12,063 bases of DNA from Streptosporangiaceae bacterium. GTDB taxonomy: Bacteria > Actinomycetota > Actinomycetes > Streptosporangiales > Streptosporangiaceae. The DNA lies in contig JASIGS010000046.1 of the NCBI GenBank assembly GCA_030052355.1, positions 1-12,063 on the forward strand, in the 5' to 3' direction. Below the pieces are notes generated by a model, which did no database searches, was not told the DNA's origin, and saw nothing but the letters and a program-made list of their open reading frames with translations. Positions 1-6,748 of the stretch are shown piece by piece (within the stretch, counting starts at the first letter, position 1; each line of letters starts with the position of its first letter). Position numbers and translations under genes: made by a program.

Positions 1-363
1 GAAGCCGAGCCCGCCATCCGGCCGGGGAACGACGGCGGTCACCAGCACGTCCGGCCGCAGCGGCCCGTCCAGCAGAGCCGGCACCGCCGACAGCCGGACG
101 GGCAGGGCGCGCACCAGCCCCGCCTCCGCCGCCCGCCGGAGGCCCCAGCCCGGCATCACCGTGCGCACGTCATCGAACGCCGCGAAGTCCAGGTCAAAGA
201 CCTCGGACGGCATCCATCCGAGCAGCAGCCGCACCCCGCCCGACGCGATGGCCACCGCGCTCAGCTCGGCGAAGATCCCGCGCGGGCTGCCGATGCCGTC
301 GCCGAGCGCTATGACCGTCCCGGGCCGGATGAGATCCGTCAGCCGAGCGTGTTGTCCTGGCAC
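1..363 (-). CDS. Partial CoA-transferase / acetyl-CoA hydrolase-like protein (N-terminal part)
   Basis: An open frame of 121 codons runs from a GTG at 363 to the left edge with no stop, so the gene continues outside the window. The visible protein contains RPGTVIALGDGIGSPR (about residues 10-25), then ELSAVA, LLLGWMPSE, a VMPGWGLRRA segment and LSAVPALL. This pattern resembles the N-terminal domain of the acetyl-CoA hydrolase / 4-hydroxybutyrate CoA-transferase family, which moves CoA between carboxylic acids or hydrolyses acetyl-CoA in the cytoplasm. The catalytic glutamate of that family lies in the C-terminal half, which is not visible, so activity cannot be judged. The GTG lies 13 bases after the stop of the GntR gene, indicating co-transcription. 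No good ribosome binding site is seen; the frame stays open back into the GntR gene, so the start is uncertain. The family call is from memory of motifs. Confidence 0.6.
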   Translation of the reverse strand, partial: MPGQHARLTDLIRPGTVIALGDGIGSPRGIFAELSAVAIASGGVRLLLGWMPSEVFDLDFAAFDDVRTVMPGWGLRRAAEAGLVRALPVRLSAVPALLDGPLRPDVLVTAVVPRPDGGLGF

Positions 364-376
364 GGGGCCGGCCGCT

Positions 377-1117
377 TCAGATGCCCTCGTCGTCGGGCGG
401 CGGTGGTTCAGGGACGACGGCCTCGACCATCGCGCGCACGCCGTCGCGCATGTGCGTGACGATGGCCGCCCGTGCCGCAGTGGGATCACCGGTCGCGATC
501 GCGTCGAGTATCGCCGCGTGCGCCTCGTCGGCGAGGAACACCTTGCCGATCCGCTCATCGACCGGCAGCAGTGACCAAAACCGCTGGGCCTCGTCCTGCA
601 ACTCCGAGATCAACCGCTGCAGCCGGCGATTGCCGCCGATCTCGCCGATCATGCGGTGGAACTTCTTGTGCTCGGCGTGCAGGAACTCGGCTAGCTCTGC
701 CGAGACGCCGGCGCGCAGCAGCTCTCGATGCCGCTTCTGCGCCACCGCGTCGGCGGCCGCGAACGCGCGGGCGTGCTGAGCCGTCCAGGCCGGAGCGGCG
801 AGCTCGGCCGCCAGTGCCTCAAGCCTGGTCCGCACCTGGAACAGGTCGCGCAGCTCATCCAAGTCGACGGACGTCACTGCGTAGCCGACTCTTGGCAGCG
901 CCACCAGGTAGCGCTCCCCGACCAGCCGCTTGAGCGCTTCGTGTACCGGAGTGCGGCTCACCGACATCTCCTCGGCGAGCGCGTGCGCCGCCAGCACCTC
1001 GCCTGGCCTCGCCTGACCAAGCAGGATCCGGGCCTTCACCTGGGCATAGACCCGGTCGGCAAGACCACCAGGCCGGTCGGCGATAGCCTGCCTGTCGGTA
1101 AGCCCCTCGGTAATCAC
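377..1117 (-). CDS. GntR-family transcriptional regulator, FCD (FadR-like) subgroup
   Basis: This 246-residue protein has the normal size and two-domain layout of FCD-type GntR regulators. A winged helix-turn-helix lies at about residues 18-83, with the usual VSRTPVHEALKRL recognition region and RVGYAV wing. An all-helical FCD effector domain follows at about 90-232. Such proteins are usually dimeric repressors released by organic acids or acyl-CoA. The candidate metal-site residues are H150, H154, H200 and H222; H150 stands where most FCD proteins have aspartate. The GTG start at 1117 has a strong GGAGG-type ribosome binding site (1122-1126, plus-strand numbering). The gene diverges from the acyl-CoA ligase operon across about 160 bases and precedes a CoA-transferase-like gene. 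It is therefore the likely local regulator of both, and probably of itself. The C-terminus ends in a Pro/Asp/Glu-rich tail. Confidence 0.93.
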   Translation of the reverse strand: MITEGLTDRQAIADRPGGLADRVYAQVKARILLGQARPGEVLAAHALAEEMSVSRTPVHEALKRLVGERYLVALPRVGYAVTSVDLDELRDLFQVRTRLEALAAELAAPAWTAQHARAFAAADAVAQKRHRELLRAGVSAELAEFLHAEHKKFHRMIGEIGGNRRLQRLISELQDEAQRFWSLLPVDERIGKVFLADEAHAAILDAIATGDPTAARAAIVTHMRDGVRAMVEAVVPEPPPPDDEGI

Positions 1118-1281
1118 TGCCCCTCCCGTGGCTTAGCACCGCGTGCCGCCGCAGAGCTCTGTGGTGACCCCTTGCCGGCTCACTTGGCCGGCTTACTTGG
1201 CCGGCTCACTGTACGTCTCGGTAGCTTTCAGGTTAGCCTGGCACTCCATTGAACATGTTAGACCACGGAGTTGCGCCTGCG
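1118..1281. promoter_or_regulatory. Divergent control region between the GntR gene and the CoA-ligase operon
   Basis: This is the only space for promoters of both divergent transcripts. A GGTGACC palindrome at 1163-1169 matches the loose GntR operator pattern of GT and AC half-sites with a 0-1 base gap, and a second GTAC is at 1211-1214. A possible plus-strand promoter is TTGGCC (1198-1203), an 18-bp spacer and TAGCTT (1222-1227); the match to consensus is modest and its -35 element lies inside the 13-bp repeats. Regulation by the adjacent GntR protein is inferred from the position and these motifs. Confidence 0.45.
1174..1212. repeat. Three tandem copies of a 13-bp repeat
   Basis: Three consecutive 13-base units begin at 1174, 1187 and 1200, each starting GCCGGCT followed by CACT or TACT. 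Units 1 and 2 differ at one base and unit 3 diverges only at its last two positions. Each contains the palindrome GCCGGC. The repeats lie in the divergent intergenic region, so a role as iterated protein-binding sites is plausible. Simple slipped-strand duplication is the alternative. Confidence 0.8.
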
Positions 1282-2790
1282 ATGACCCAGATTGACCATC
1301 TTGGCTTCCTCATCAGTGACGCGGTCCGGCTCTACCCGGACCGGCCGGTGTTGATGCAGGACGAGCAGGTCATCAGCTACGCCGAGCTTGATGAGCGGGC
1401 GGACCGGGTGGCTGGCTGGCTGGCCGGCCGCGGCGTCGCGCCTGGCTGCAGGGTAGCCCTGCTGTGGCGCAACGACATCCGGTACGTCGAGGCGCTGCTC
1501 GGCATCATGCGCGCCGGCGCGGTGGCGGTGCCGCTGAACACCCGGCAGAACGACGAGACGCTGACCTACGTACTGGCCGACGCGGGCTGTGCCGGGATCC
1601 TGGCCGGACCCGACGAGCTGGACCGGGGCGTGACACTGGCAACCGCGTCCGGCGGCGCCGCGACGTTCATAGCCGGGCCAGATGAGCCGCAGACTGCGGC
1701 CCGGCTCGCAGATCCGCCCCGCTGCGACCCGGATGCGGTGTGCATGCAGCCCTACACGTCGGGGTCAACCGGCCGGCCCAAGGGCGTGCCACTGACGCAC
1801 CGTGGCCAGCTCTGGTGCGCGGACCAGGTGCGCAAGTGCTATCTCTTCGACGAGACAGAGCGGGCGTTGCTGGCCGCGCCGTTGTTCCACAAGAACGCGG
1901 CCATGACGCTGAAGTCTGTGCTGCTGGCCGGCGGAGCCTGTGTCGTGCTGCCCGGCTTCGATCCCGTCGGCGTGCTGCACGCCATCGACCGGTTCAAGAT
2001 CACGTATCTCAGCGGTGTCCCGGCGATGTACCGGATGCTGCTCAGCCAGGGCGAAGAGCTGCAGCGGTGCGACGTGAGCTCGGTGCGGTTCGCCACCGCC
2101 GGATCCGCGCCCGTCACGGTCGACCTGCTCGAGGACTTCCAGCGGGTATTCGGCGCGCCGATCGCTGAGGGCTACGGGCTGACCGAAGGCGGGCCAGACG
2201 TGCTGCTCGCGCCGCGCTGGGGGATCAACAAGCTGGGATCGCTGGGCTTGCCGATCCCCGGCTGCGAGGTACAGCTGCGCTCGGAGGACGGGCTGGCCGA
2301 GGTCGGCACCGGCGAGGTCGGGGAGCTGTGGGTGCGCAACCCCGGCGTCACGCCCGGATATCACGGCCTTCCCGAGGTTACGGCCGAGCGCATTCGCGAC
2401 GGCTGGCTCGCCACCCGCGACCTGATGCGCAGGGACGCCGACGGCTACTACTACTTCGTCGGCCGCAGCGACGACCTCATCAACGTCGCGGGCGAGAACG
2501 TCTATCCAAAGGAAGTGGAGCAGTTGCTGCTGCGCCATCCGGCAGTCCGTGACGTCGCCGTGGTGGCCGGCGAGCACGAGGTGAAGGGCGCGGTGCCCGT
2601 TGCGTTCGTGGTGCTGACCGATCCGGGCGCGGCCACAGAGCAGGAGCTGACCACGTTCTTTCACAGCGTCGGTCCGCACTATGCCTACCCGAGGGTCATC
2701 GAGTTCGTGACCGAGCTGCCGCTGGCCGGCACCGGCAAGATCGACCGGACCGGCCTGCAGGCGCGAGCGCGGGTGCTGGTCGGGCCGTGA
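1282..2790 (+). CDS. AMP-forming acyl-CoA ligase (class I adenylate-forming family)
   Basis: The enzyme should convert a carboxylic acid, ATP and CoA to acyl-CoA, AMP and pyrophosphate in the cytoplasm. Numbered from the farthest upstream start, it has the phosphate-binding loop YTSGSTGRPKGVPLTH (169-184), EGYGLTEGG (307-315), the adenylate-binding D391 and the hinge region GRSDDLINVAGENVYPKEVE (405-424). The catalytic lysine is in GTGKIDR (494-500). The length is normal. The usual TGD motif reads TRD and the hinge GG reads AG, a variation I associate with some aromatic and unusual-acid ligases. The substrate cannot be read from sequence. TTG (1249), ATG (1255) and ATG (1282) are all in frame. 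I prefer 1282 because ACGGAG lies 11 bases upstream and the family core begins just after it. It is the first gene of the plus operon; its stop overlaps the next start (GTGA). Confidence 0.93.
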   Translation: MTQIDHLGFLISDAVRLYPDRPVLMQDEQVISYAELDERADRVAGWLAGRGVAPGCRVALLWRNDIRYVEALLGIMRAGAVAVPLNTRQNDETLTYVLADAGCAGILAGPDELDRGVTLATASGGAATFIAGPDEPQTAARLADPPRCDPDAVCMQPYTSGSTGRPKGVPLTHRGQLWCADQVRKCYLFDETERALLAAPLFHKNAAMTLKSVLLAGGACVVLPGFDPVGVLHAIDRFKITYLSGVPAMYRMLLSQGEELQRCDVSSVRFATAGSAPVTVDLLEDFQRVFGAPIAEGYGLTEGGPDVLLAPRWGINKLGSLGLPIPGCEVQLRSEDGLAEVGTGEVGELWVRNPGVTPGYHGLPEVTAERIRDGWLATRDLMRRDADGYYYFVGRSDDLINVAGENVYPKEVEQLLLRHPAVRDVAVVAGEHEVKGAVPVAFVVLTDPGAATEQELTTFFHSVGPHYAYPRVIEFVTELPLAGTGKIDRTGLQARARVLVGP

Positions 2791-3788
2791 CGACGATGCA
2801 CGCGGCCGTGGTCGGCCGGCATGGCGGACCTGAATGCCTTGACTACGCCACGGCCCCGGTACCCGAGCCGCCGTCCGGCTGGATGCGGGTCAGGGTCCTC
2901 GCCTGCGCGCTCAACATGCTCGACGTGTTCGTGCGCCGTGGCATGCCTGGCGTCAAGCTGAACCTCCCGCATATACCCGGCGGCGACATCGTCGGCATCG
3001 TGGACAAGCTCGGCGACGGCGCCGCGAGTCCCGCGCTCGGCACGCTCGTGCTCGTGGATCCGCTGGTGAACCACAAGGCGCTCGGCGAGGACCTGCCCGG
3101 CGGTCTCGCCGACTACGTCATCGCGCCGGCGGGCAACGCCATCCCGCTCGACACGGCGGCCGCGGACGCGCCGGTCTATGCCGCGCTGCCGATCGCGTAC
3201 GGCACGGCGCGCCGGATGCTGCTGACCCGCGCGAAGCTCGCCTCCGGCGAGACGGTGGTCGTGCTCGGTGCGGCGGGCGGCGTCGGCGTCGCGTGCGTAC
3301 AGATCGCCAAGGCGACAGGAGCGCGTGTCATCGCGTGTTCGTCGTCTCGCGCCAAGCTTGACGAGCTGGCCACCCTCGGTGCCGACGAACTGGTGGACAG
3401 CTCCGGCGGAGAGTTTGGCGCGGAGGTCTGGCGGCTCACCGGCCGGGTGGGCGCTGACGTCGTGGTTGATTACCTCGGCGCCGAGACCTGGCCGCAATCC
3501 ATCCGCGCAGTACGCCGCGGTGGCAGGCTCGTCACCTGCGGTGCGACGACCGGGTTCCAGGCGCAGACGGACCTGCGCTACGTGTGGACGCGCGAGCTTT
3601 CGATCCTCGGTTCCGACGGGTGGAGCCGGGACGACCTTGTCGACCTGGTCGGCCAGGTGCGCGCGGGCAAGCTGGCGCCCGTGATTCACCGTGTCTACCC
3701 GTTGTCCCAGGTCCGTGACGCGGTCGCCGAAATCGAAGAGCGCCGCGCCGTAGGCAAGGTGGTGATCGTGCCCGATGCAAGCCGATGA
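2787..3788 (+). CDS. MDR-superfamily NAD(P)H-dependent oxidoreductase (quinone oxidoreductase / enoyl reductase type)
   Basis: This 333-residue protein has an N-terminal GroES-like domain (about 1-120, with HIPGGDIVG near 62-70) and a Rossmann domain with nucleotide-binding GAAGGVG at 161-167. The catalytic-zinc cysteine and the four structural-zinc cysteines of true alcohol dehydrogenases are missing. It therefore belongs with zinc-independent quinone oxidoreductases and enoyl/crotonyl-type reductases. It probably uses NAD(P)H to reduce an activated double bond or carbonyl, in this setting perhaps an acyl-CoA or a product of it; that is inference. The GTG at 2787 overlaps the ligase stop, suggesting translational coupling. 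An ATG at 2796 gives the more typical N-terminus MHAAVVGRHGGPE and is an alternative start. The 3' end overlaps the thioesterase gene by 14 bases. Confidence 0.9.
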   Translation: MTTMHAAVVGRHGGPECLDYATAPVPEPPSGWMRVRVLACALNMLDVFVRRGMPGVKLNLPHIPGGDIVGIVDKLGDGAASPALGTLVLVDPLVNHKALGEDLPGGLADYVIAPAGNAIPLDTAAADAPVYAALPIAYGTARRMLLTRAKLASGETVVVLGAAGGVGVACVQIAKATGARVIACSSSRAKLDELATLGADELVDSSGGEFGAEVWRLTGRVGADVVVDYLGAETWPQSIRAVRRGGRLVTCGATTGFQAQTDLRYVWTRELSILGSDGWSRDDLVDLVGQVRAGKLAPVIHRVYPLSQVRDAVAEIEERRAVGKVVIVPDASR

Positions 3789-4197
3789 GCTTCAGCGCAT
3801 GCTGGACGCGGCGCCGGTGCATCGCGCGCTCGGCCTGCGGGTCGCGGGGGCGGGCGACAACGGCGTCGTGCTGCACGCCGACACCGGACCCGAGCATGTC
3901 GGCGCGGACGGTGCGGACTTCCTTCACGGCGGGGTGGTGGCCACGGTGCTGGACACGACCGCGACTTTCGCGCTGATCGGCGCGACCGGTACCGACTGGA
4001 GCACGGTAGACCTGCGCGTCGATTACCTGCGGCCCGCGCCATCCGGCTTGCTCGAGGCGCGCGGCAGCGCCGTGCAGATCGGCAGGCGGCTCGGCCGCGC
4101 GACCGCAGAGCTGTTCGCCGCGGGCTCCGGCACCCTGGTGGCCCGCGCAACCGGCACCTTCGCCCGCGCCGGGCAAGACCAGGGGGCCGGGACATGA
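3775..4197 (+). CDS. PaaI-type hotdog-fold acyl-CoA thioesterase
   Basis: At 140 residues this is the usual size for a single hotdog domain, expected to act as a cytoplasmic homotetramer hydrolysing acyl-CoA thioesters. The signature FLHGGVVATVLDTT (49-62) contains HGG and D60, spaced like the catalytic Asp of PaaI. The downstream strand TVDLRVDYLRPA (78-89) and GRRLGRATAELF are also typical. The ATG at 3775 is preceded by AAGGTGGTGA (3756-3765). The gene starts inside the end of the reductase gene and its TGA overlaps the next ATG, so the three are surely one transcript. Pairing with a CoA ligase suggests release of a dead-end or product acyl-CoA to spare free CoA, as proposed for PaaI in phenylacetate breakdown. 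The substrate is unknown. Confidence 0.9.
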   Translation: MQADELQRMLDAAPVHRALGLRVAGAGDNGVVLHADTGPEHVGADGADFLHGGVVATVLDTTATFALIGATGTDWSTVDLRVDYLRPAPSGLLEARGSAVQIGRRLGRATAELFAAGSGTLVARATGTFARAGQDQGAGT

Positions 4198-4826
4198 CCT
4201 CGACCATCGACCATCTGGTCTACGCCAGCCCGGACCTCGACGCGGCTGTCGACCGTATCACCGCGCTCACCGGCGTGCGGGCCGCATACGGCGGCCGGCA
4301 CCCCGGCCACGGCACGCACAATGCCCTGCTATCGCTGGGCGGCCGGACTTACCTGGAAATCATCGCGCCCGACCCGGCGCAGCCAAGGCCCGGAGGCCCG
4401 CGGCCGTTCGGCCTCGACGACATGCCCGGCTCCGGGCTGCGGGCGTGGGCTGCGGCACCCGACAATCTCGACGCCGTCGTGCGGGCGTCGCTGGCGATCG
4501 GATTCGGTTACGGCCCGATCATCGACGGCCAGCGCCACACCTCGGATGGCCACGAGCTCAGCTGGCGCATGACCGCCTCACCGCACGGCGAAGACGACGG
4601 CGTCGTTCCGTTCCTGATCGACTGGGCGGACAGCCCGCACCCTGCGCAGGGCGCCCCGGACGGGGTGACGCTGACCGAGCTGCGCCTCGCTACGCCAGAC
4701 CCGCAGCGGCTCACCGCGAGGCTGCACGTGCTCGGCCTCGACCTGCCGGTCGACGCCGCGCCGCGGCCAGCCCTGCACGCGGTGCTGGCGGGACCGCACG
4801 GCGAGCAGATAGTAATCGGCTCCTGA
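4194..4826 (+). CDS. VOC-superfamily protein with glyoxalase-like domain
   Basis: The 210-residue protein starts with MTSTIDHLVYASPDL, the first strand of a VOC fold, with H7 as a likely metal ligand. It continues through GRHPGHGTHNALLSLG (35-50) and YLEIIAPDP (53-61), with E55 as a second candidate ligand. VPFLIDWADSPHPA (138-151) is typical of the Glyoxalase_3-like group. A weaker second half (about 158-208) looks like a diverged VOC repeat. Members include dioxygenases, isomerases/epimerases and lyases as well as uncharacterised proteins, so no reaction is assigned. An epimerase or ring-cleaving step on the CoA pathway is possible but unsupported. AGGGGG at 4181-4186 lies 7 bases before the ATG, which overlaps the thioesterase stop. 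It is the last gene of the plus operon. Confidence 0.87.
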   Translation: MTSTIDHLVYASPDLDAAVDRITALTGVRAAYGGRHPGHGTHNALLSLGGRTYLEIIAPDPAQPRPGGPRPFGLDDMPGSGLRAWAAAPDNLDAVVRASLAIGFGYGPIIDGQRHTSDGHELSWRMTASPHGEDDGVVPFLIDWADSPHPAQGAPDGVTLTELRLATPDPQRLTARLHVLGLDLPVDAAPRPALHAVLAGPHGEQIVIGS

Positions 4827-4870
4827 CTCACCATCAGCGCTCCTGAAGCCGCACTTCAAGAGAGTCTCTC
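4827..4870. terminator. Possible weak bidirectional terminator at the convergent operon ends
   Basis: Only 7 bases separate the two convergent stop codons. Within the end of the DppC-type gene lie a small inverted repeat TGAAG/CTTCA (4844-4848 and 4854-4858) and the perfect palindrome GAGAGTCTCTC (4860-4870). Neither has a T-tract, so intrinsic termination would be weak. The call rests mainly on position. Confidence 0.2.
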
Positions 4871-5748
4871 AGGGCATCGCCGATGAAGTTGAATGCCACG
4901 ACTGTCAGCACTATGGCTATGCCGGCGGGGTAGATCAGCCACCAGTAGCCGTCGTAAACGTAGCTGAGACCGTTTGTCAGCATGCCTCCCCAGTTCGCCG
5001 CTGGCGGCGGTGGCCCGAGCCCGAGGTAGCTCAGCGCGGCGAGCAGCAGTATGGCGTCAGCGACCGAGAACGTCGTGGCCACCACGACGGTGCCAATCAC
5101 GTTCGGGATGATGTGACGCATGACGATCCGCCAGTTGCGGGTGCCGACTGCCCTCGCCGCGACCACGTAGTCCCGCACCCGAAGCGACAGCGTGTCTCCG
5201 CGGACGAGCCTGGCGGTGAACAGCCACGACACCATCGCGATGACGAAGATGAGCATCGGGATGCTGGGCGTGAAGATACTCGCCAGCAAGAGAATGAAGA
5301 GCAGGTAAGGAATGGCCAGCAGGGAGTCGACCACGCGCATCATGATCGCGTCGACCCAGCCACCGGCGAACCCGGCGACGGCTCCCCAGAGCGTGCCGAC
5401 CAGGCCCGCCAGGAGTGCTGCCGCAAGGCCCACCTCCAGCGACGACTGCCCGCCCAGCATCAGCCGTCCGAGGACGTCGTAGCCGAGATTGTCGGTGCCG
5501 AGCGGATGGGCGCTGCTGGGCGGCCGGGTGACCTGGCTGAGGTTCGTGTTCACCTGGTTGGTGTGATAGATCAGCGGGCCAACGAAACTGAACAGGACCA
5601 TGAAGATGATGACGAGGAGGCCGAAGACGGCCAGGCGGTTCTTGATGAAGACATCGAAGATCAGCCGCCAGGCGGAACCGGTGGCCCTCCGGTCGCTTCC
5701 CTCGGGAGTCGGCGAGAGGTCAGCCGGCCGGTCGAGCGGTAGCGTCAT
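4834..5748 (-). CDS. ABC importer permease, DppC/OppC type
   Basis: This is one of the two membrane subunits of a peptide/nickel-family ABC importer. The 304-residue protein has a cytoplasmic N-tail and a first membrane helix at about 40-61 (OppC N-terminal domain). The family signature HPLGTDNLGYDVLGRLMLGG (81-100) follows, and further helices span roughly 105-290. The EAA loop that docks on the ATPase is VVAARAVGTRNWRIVMRHIIP (195-215). The frame is open far upstream, but the ATG at 5748 is chosen because GAGAGG (5757-5762, plus-strand numbering) lies 8 bases before it. The upstream extension looks non-coding and runs into the DppB-type gene. It is the last gene of the importer operon, 55 bases after the DppB-type gene. 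Confidence 0.94.
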   Translation of the reverse strand: MTLPLDRPADLSPTPEGSDRRATGSAWRLIFDVFIKNRLAVFGLLVIIFMVLFSFVGPLIYHTNQVNTNLSQVTRPPSSAHPLGTDNLGYDVLGRLMLGGQSSLEVGLAAALLAGLVGTLWGAVAGFAGGWVDAIMMRVVDSLLAIPYLLFILLLASIFTPSIPMLIFVIAMVSWLFTARLVRGDTLSLRVRDYVVAARAVGTRNWRIVMRHIIPNVIGTVVVATTFSVADAILLLAALSYLGLGPPPPAANWGGMLTNGLSYVYDGYWWLIYPAGIAIVLTVVAFNFIGDALRDSLEVRLQER

Positions 5749-5803
5749 GGCTCGCGCCTCTCTTCTCCCAGGTGCGGCGCACGTCGGTGACGGCAGCCCG
5801 GAT

Positions 5804-6748
5804 TCATGAGTAACGCACCCTGGGGTCGACCACGGCGTACAGGATGTCGGCGAGAAGCGAGCCGACGACGACAGCCGCACCGACGACAATGGTCACGCCC
5901 ATCAGCACCGGGTAATCGTGGTCGGTGGCGGCGTTCCAGAACAGCAGGCCCATTCCCGGGTAGTTGAAGACGGACTCGGTGATCACCTCTCCCGACAGGA
6001 CGGCCGGGAGGCTGAGCCCGATCAGGGTGATGATGGGGAGCAGAGCGTTCCTGAGCAGGTGCCCGAAGAGCACTCTCGCCTCCGACGCTCCCTTCGCCCT
6101 GGCGGTGCGGATGTAGTCCTGAACGAGGTTGTCGACGGCGGAGGAGCGCATGTACCTGCTCCACAGCGCGATCGTCACGATGGCCAGGGTCGTGACCGGC
6201 AGGACCAGCGCGCGGGGCTGGTTGAGCAGTGTCCCGACGGTAGACCCCTGCGGGCCCTCCGGCGGAAGCACGTGGGTGTTCACCGCGAATATGAGGATCA
6301 GCAGCGTCCCGAGCCAGAACAAGGGCATCGAGTACCCGACGAAGGCCCCGGCCGTCAGAACGTAGTCCACCGGCTTGTTCCGCCGGACCGCCTGCAGCAG
6401 TCCGAGCGGCACCGCCACGATCAGGCTCACGGCGGCAGAAAGGCCCACCAGGAGCGCGCTCTTCGGCAGGTTCTGCTCCAACAGCAGCAGGACGGTCTCG
6501 TTGTTGGGATCCGAGTACCCGAAGTTTCCGTGCAGAACGTGGTCAATGTAGGTGACGTACTGATCCCAGATCGGCCTGTTGTAACCGTTGGCGACCATGA
6601 AGGCATGGACCTGCGGCGGTGTCGCCTTGACCCCGAGCATTGCCCGCGGGCCGCCCGGCAGCAGGTGGATCATGATGAACACAATGACGGAGACACCGAA
6701 AAGGATGACGATCGCCTGCAGCACACGGCGGATCACGTAGGCGGTCAC
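5804..6748 (-). CDS. ABC importer permease, DppB/OppB type
   Basis: The protein has 314 residues, normal for the family, and starts with [25 protein letters not shown], a first membrane helix followed by the characteristic HLLPGGP (28-34). The periplasmic-side GNFGYSD segment (75-81) and about five further helices follow. The EAA loop is DYIRTARAKGASEARVLFGHLLRNALLP (211-238), and the protein ends DPRVRYS, as is usual. It pairs with the DppC-type subunit to form the translocation channel in the cytoplasmic membrane. The GTG start at 6748 overlaps the stop of the ATPase gene by four bases (GTGA), so it is translationally coupled to it. Confidence 0.95.
   Translation of the reverse strand: MTAYVIRRVLQAIVILFGVSVIVFIMIHLLPGGPRAMLGVKATPPQVHAFMVANGYNRPIWDQYVTYIDHVLHGNFGYSDPNNETVLLLLEQNLPKSALLVGLSAAVSLIVAVPLGLLQAVRRNKPVDYVLTAGAFVGYSMPLFWLGTLLILIFAVNTHVLPPEGPQGSTVGTLLNQPRALVLPVTTLAIVTIALWSRYMRSSAVDNLVQDYIRTARAKGASEARVLFGHLLRNALLPIITLIGLSLPAVLSGEVITESVFNYPGMGLLFWNAATDHDYPVLMGVTIVVGAAVVVGSLLADILYAVVDPRVRYS

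Noticed and set aside
161..933. Plus-strand frames opposite the GntR and CoA-transferase-like genes
   Set aside because: They overlap each other in several frames, are Arg/Ser/Ala-rich, and conflict with two recognisable minus-strand proteins.
1765..2679. A 304-codon open frame on the minus strand
   Set aside because: It is antisense to the acyl-CoA ligase, whose core motifs are unambiguous.
2685..3689. A 334-codon open frame on the minus strand
   Set aside because: It is antisense to the MDR reductase, which has a clear nucleotide-binding motif and operon overlaps; the antisense product has no domain.
5749..5889. N-terminal extension of the DppC-type permease to 5889
   Set aside because: The extension overlaps the DppB-type gene, reads as low-complexity Ser/Pro/Arg, and lacks a good start signal. 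The ATG at 5748 has a clear ribosome binding site.
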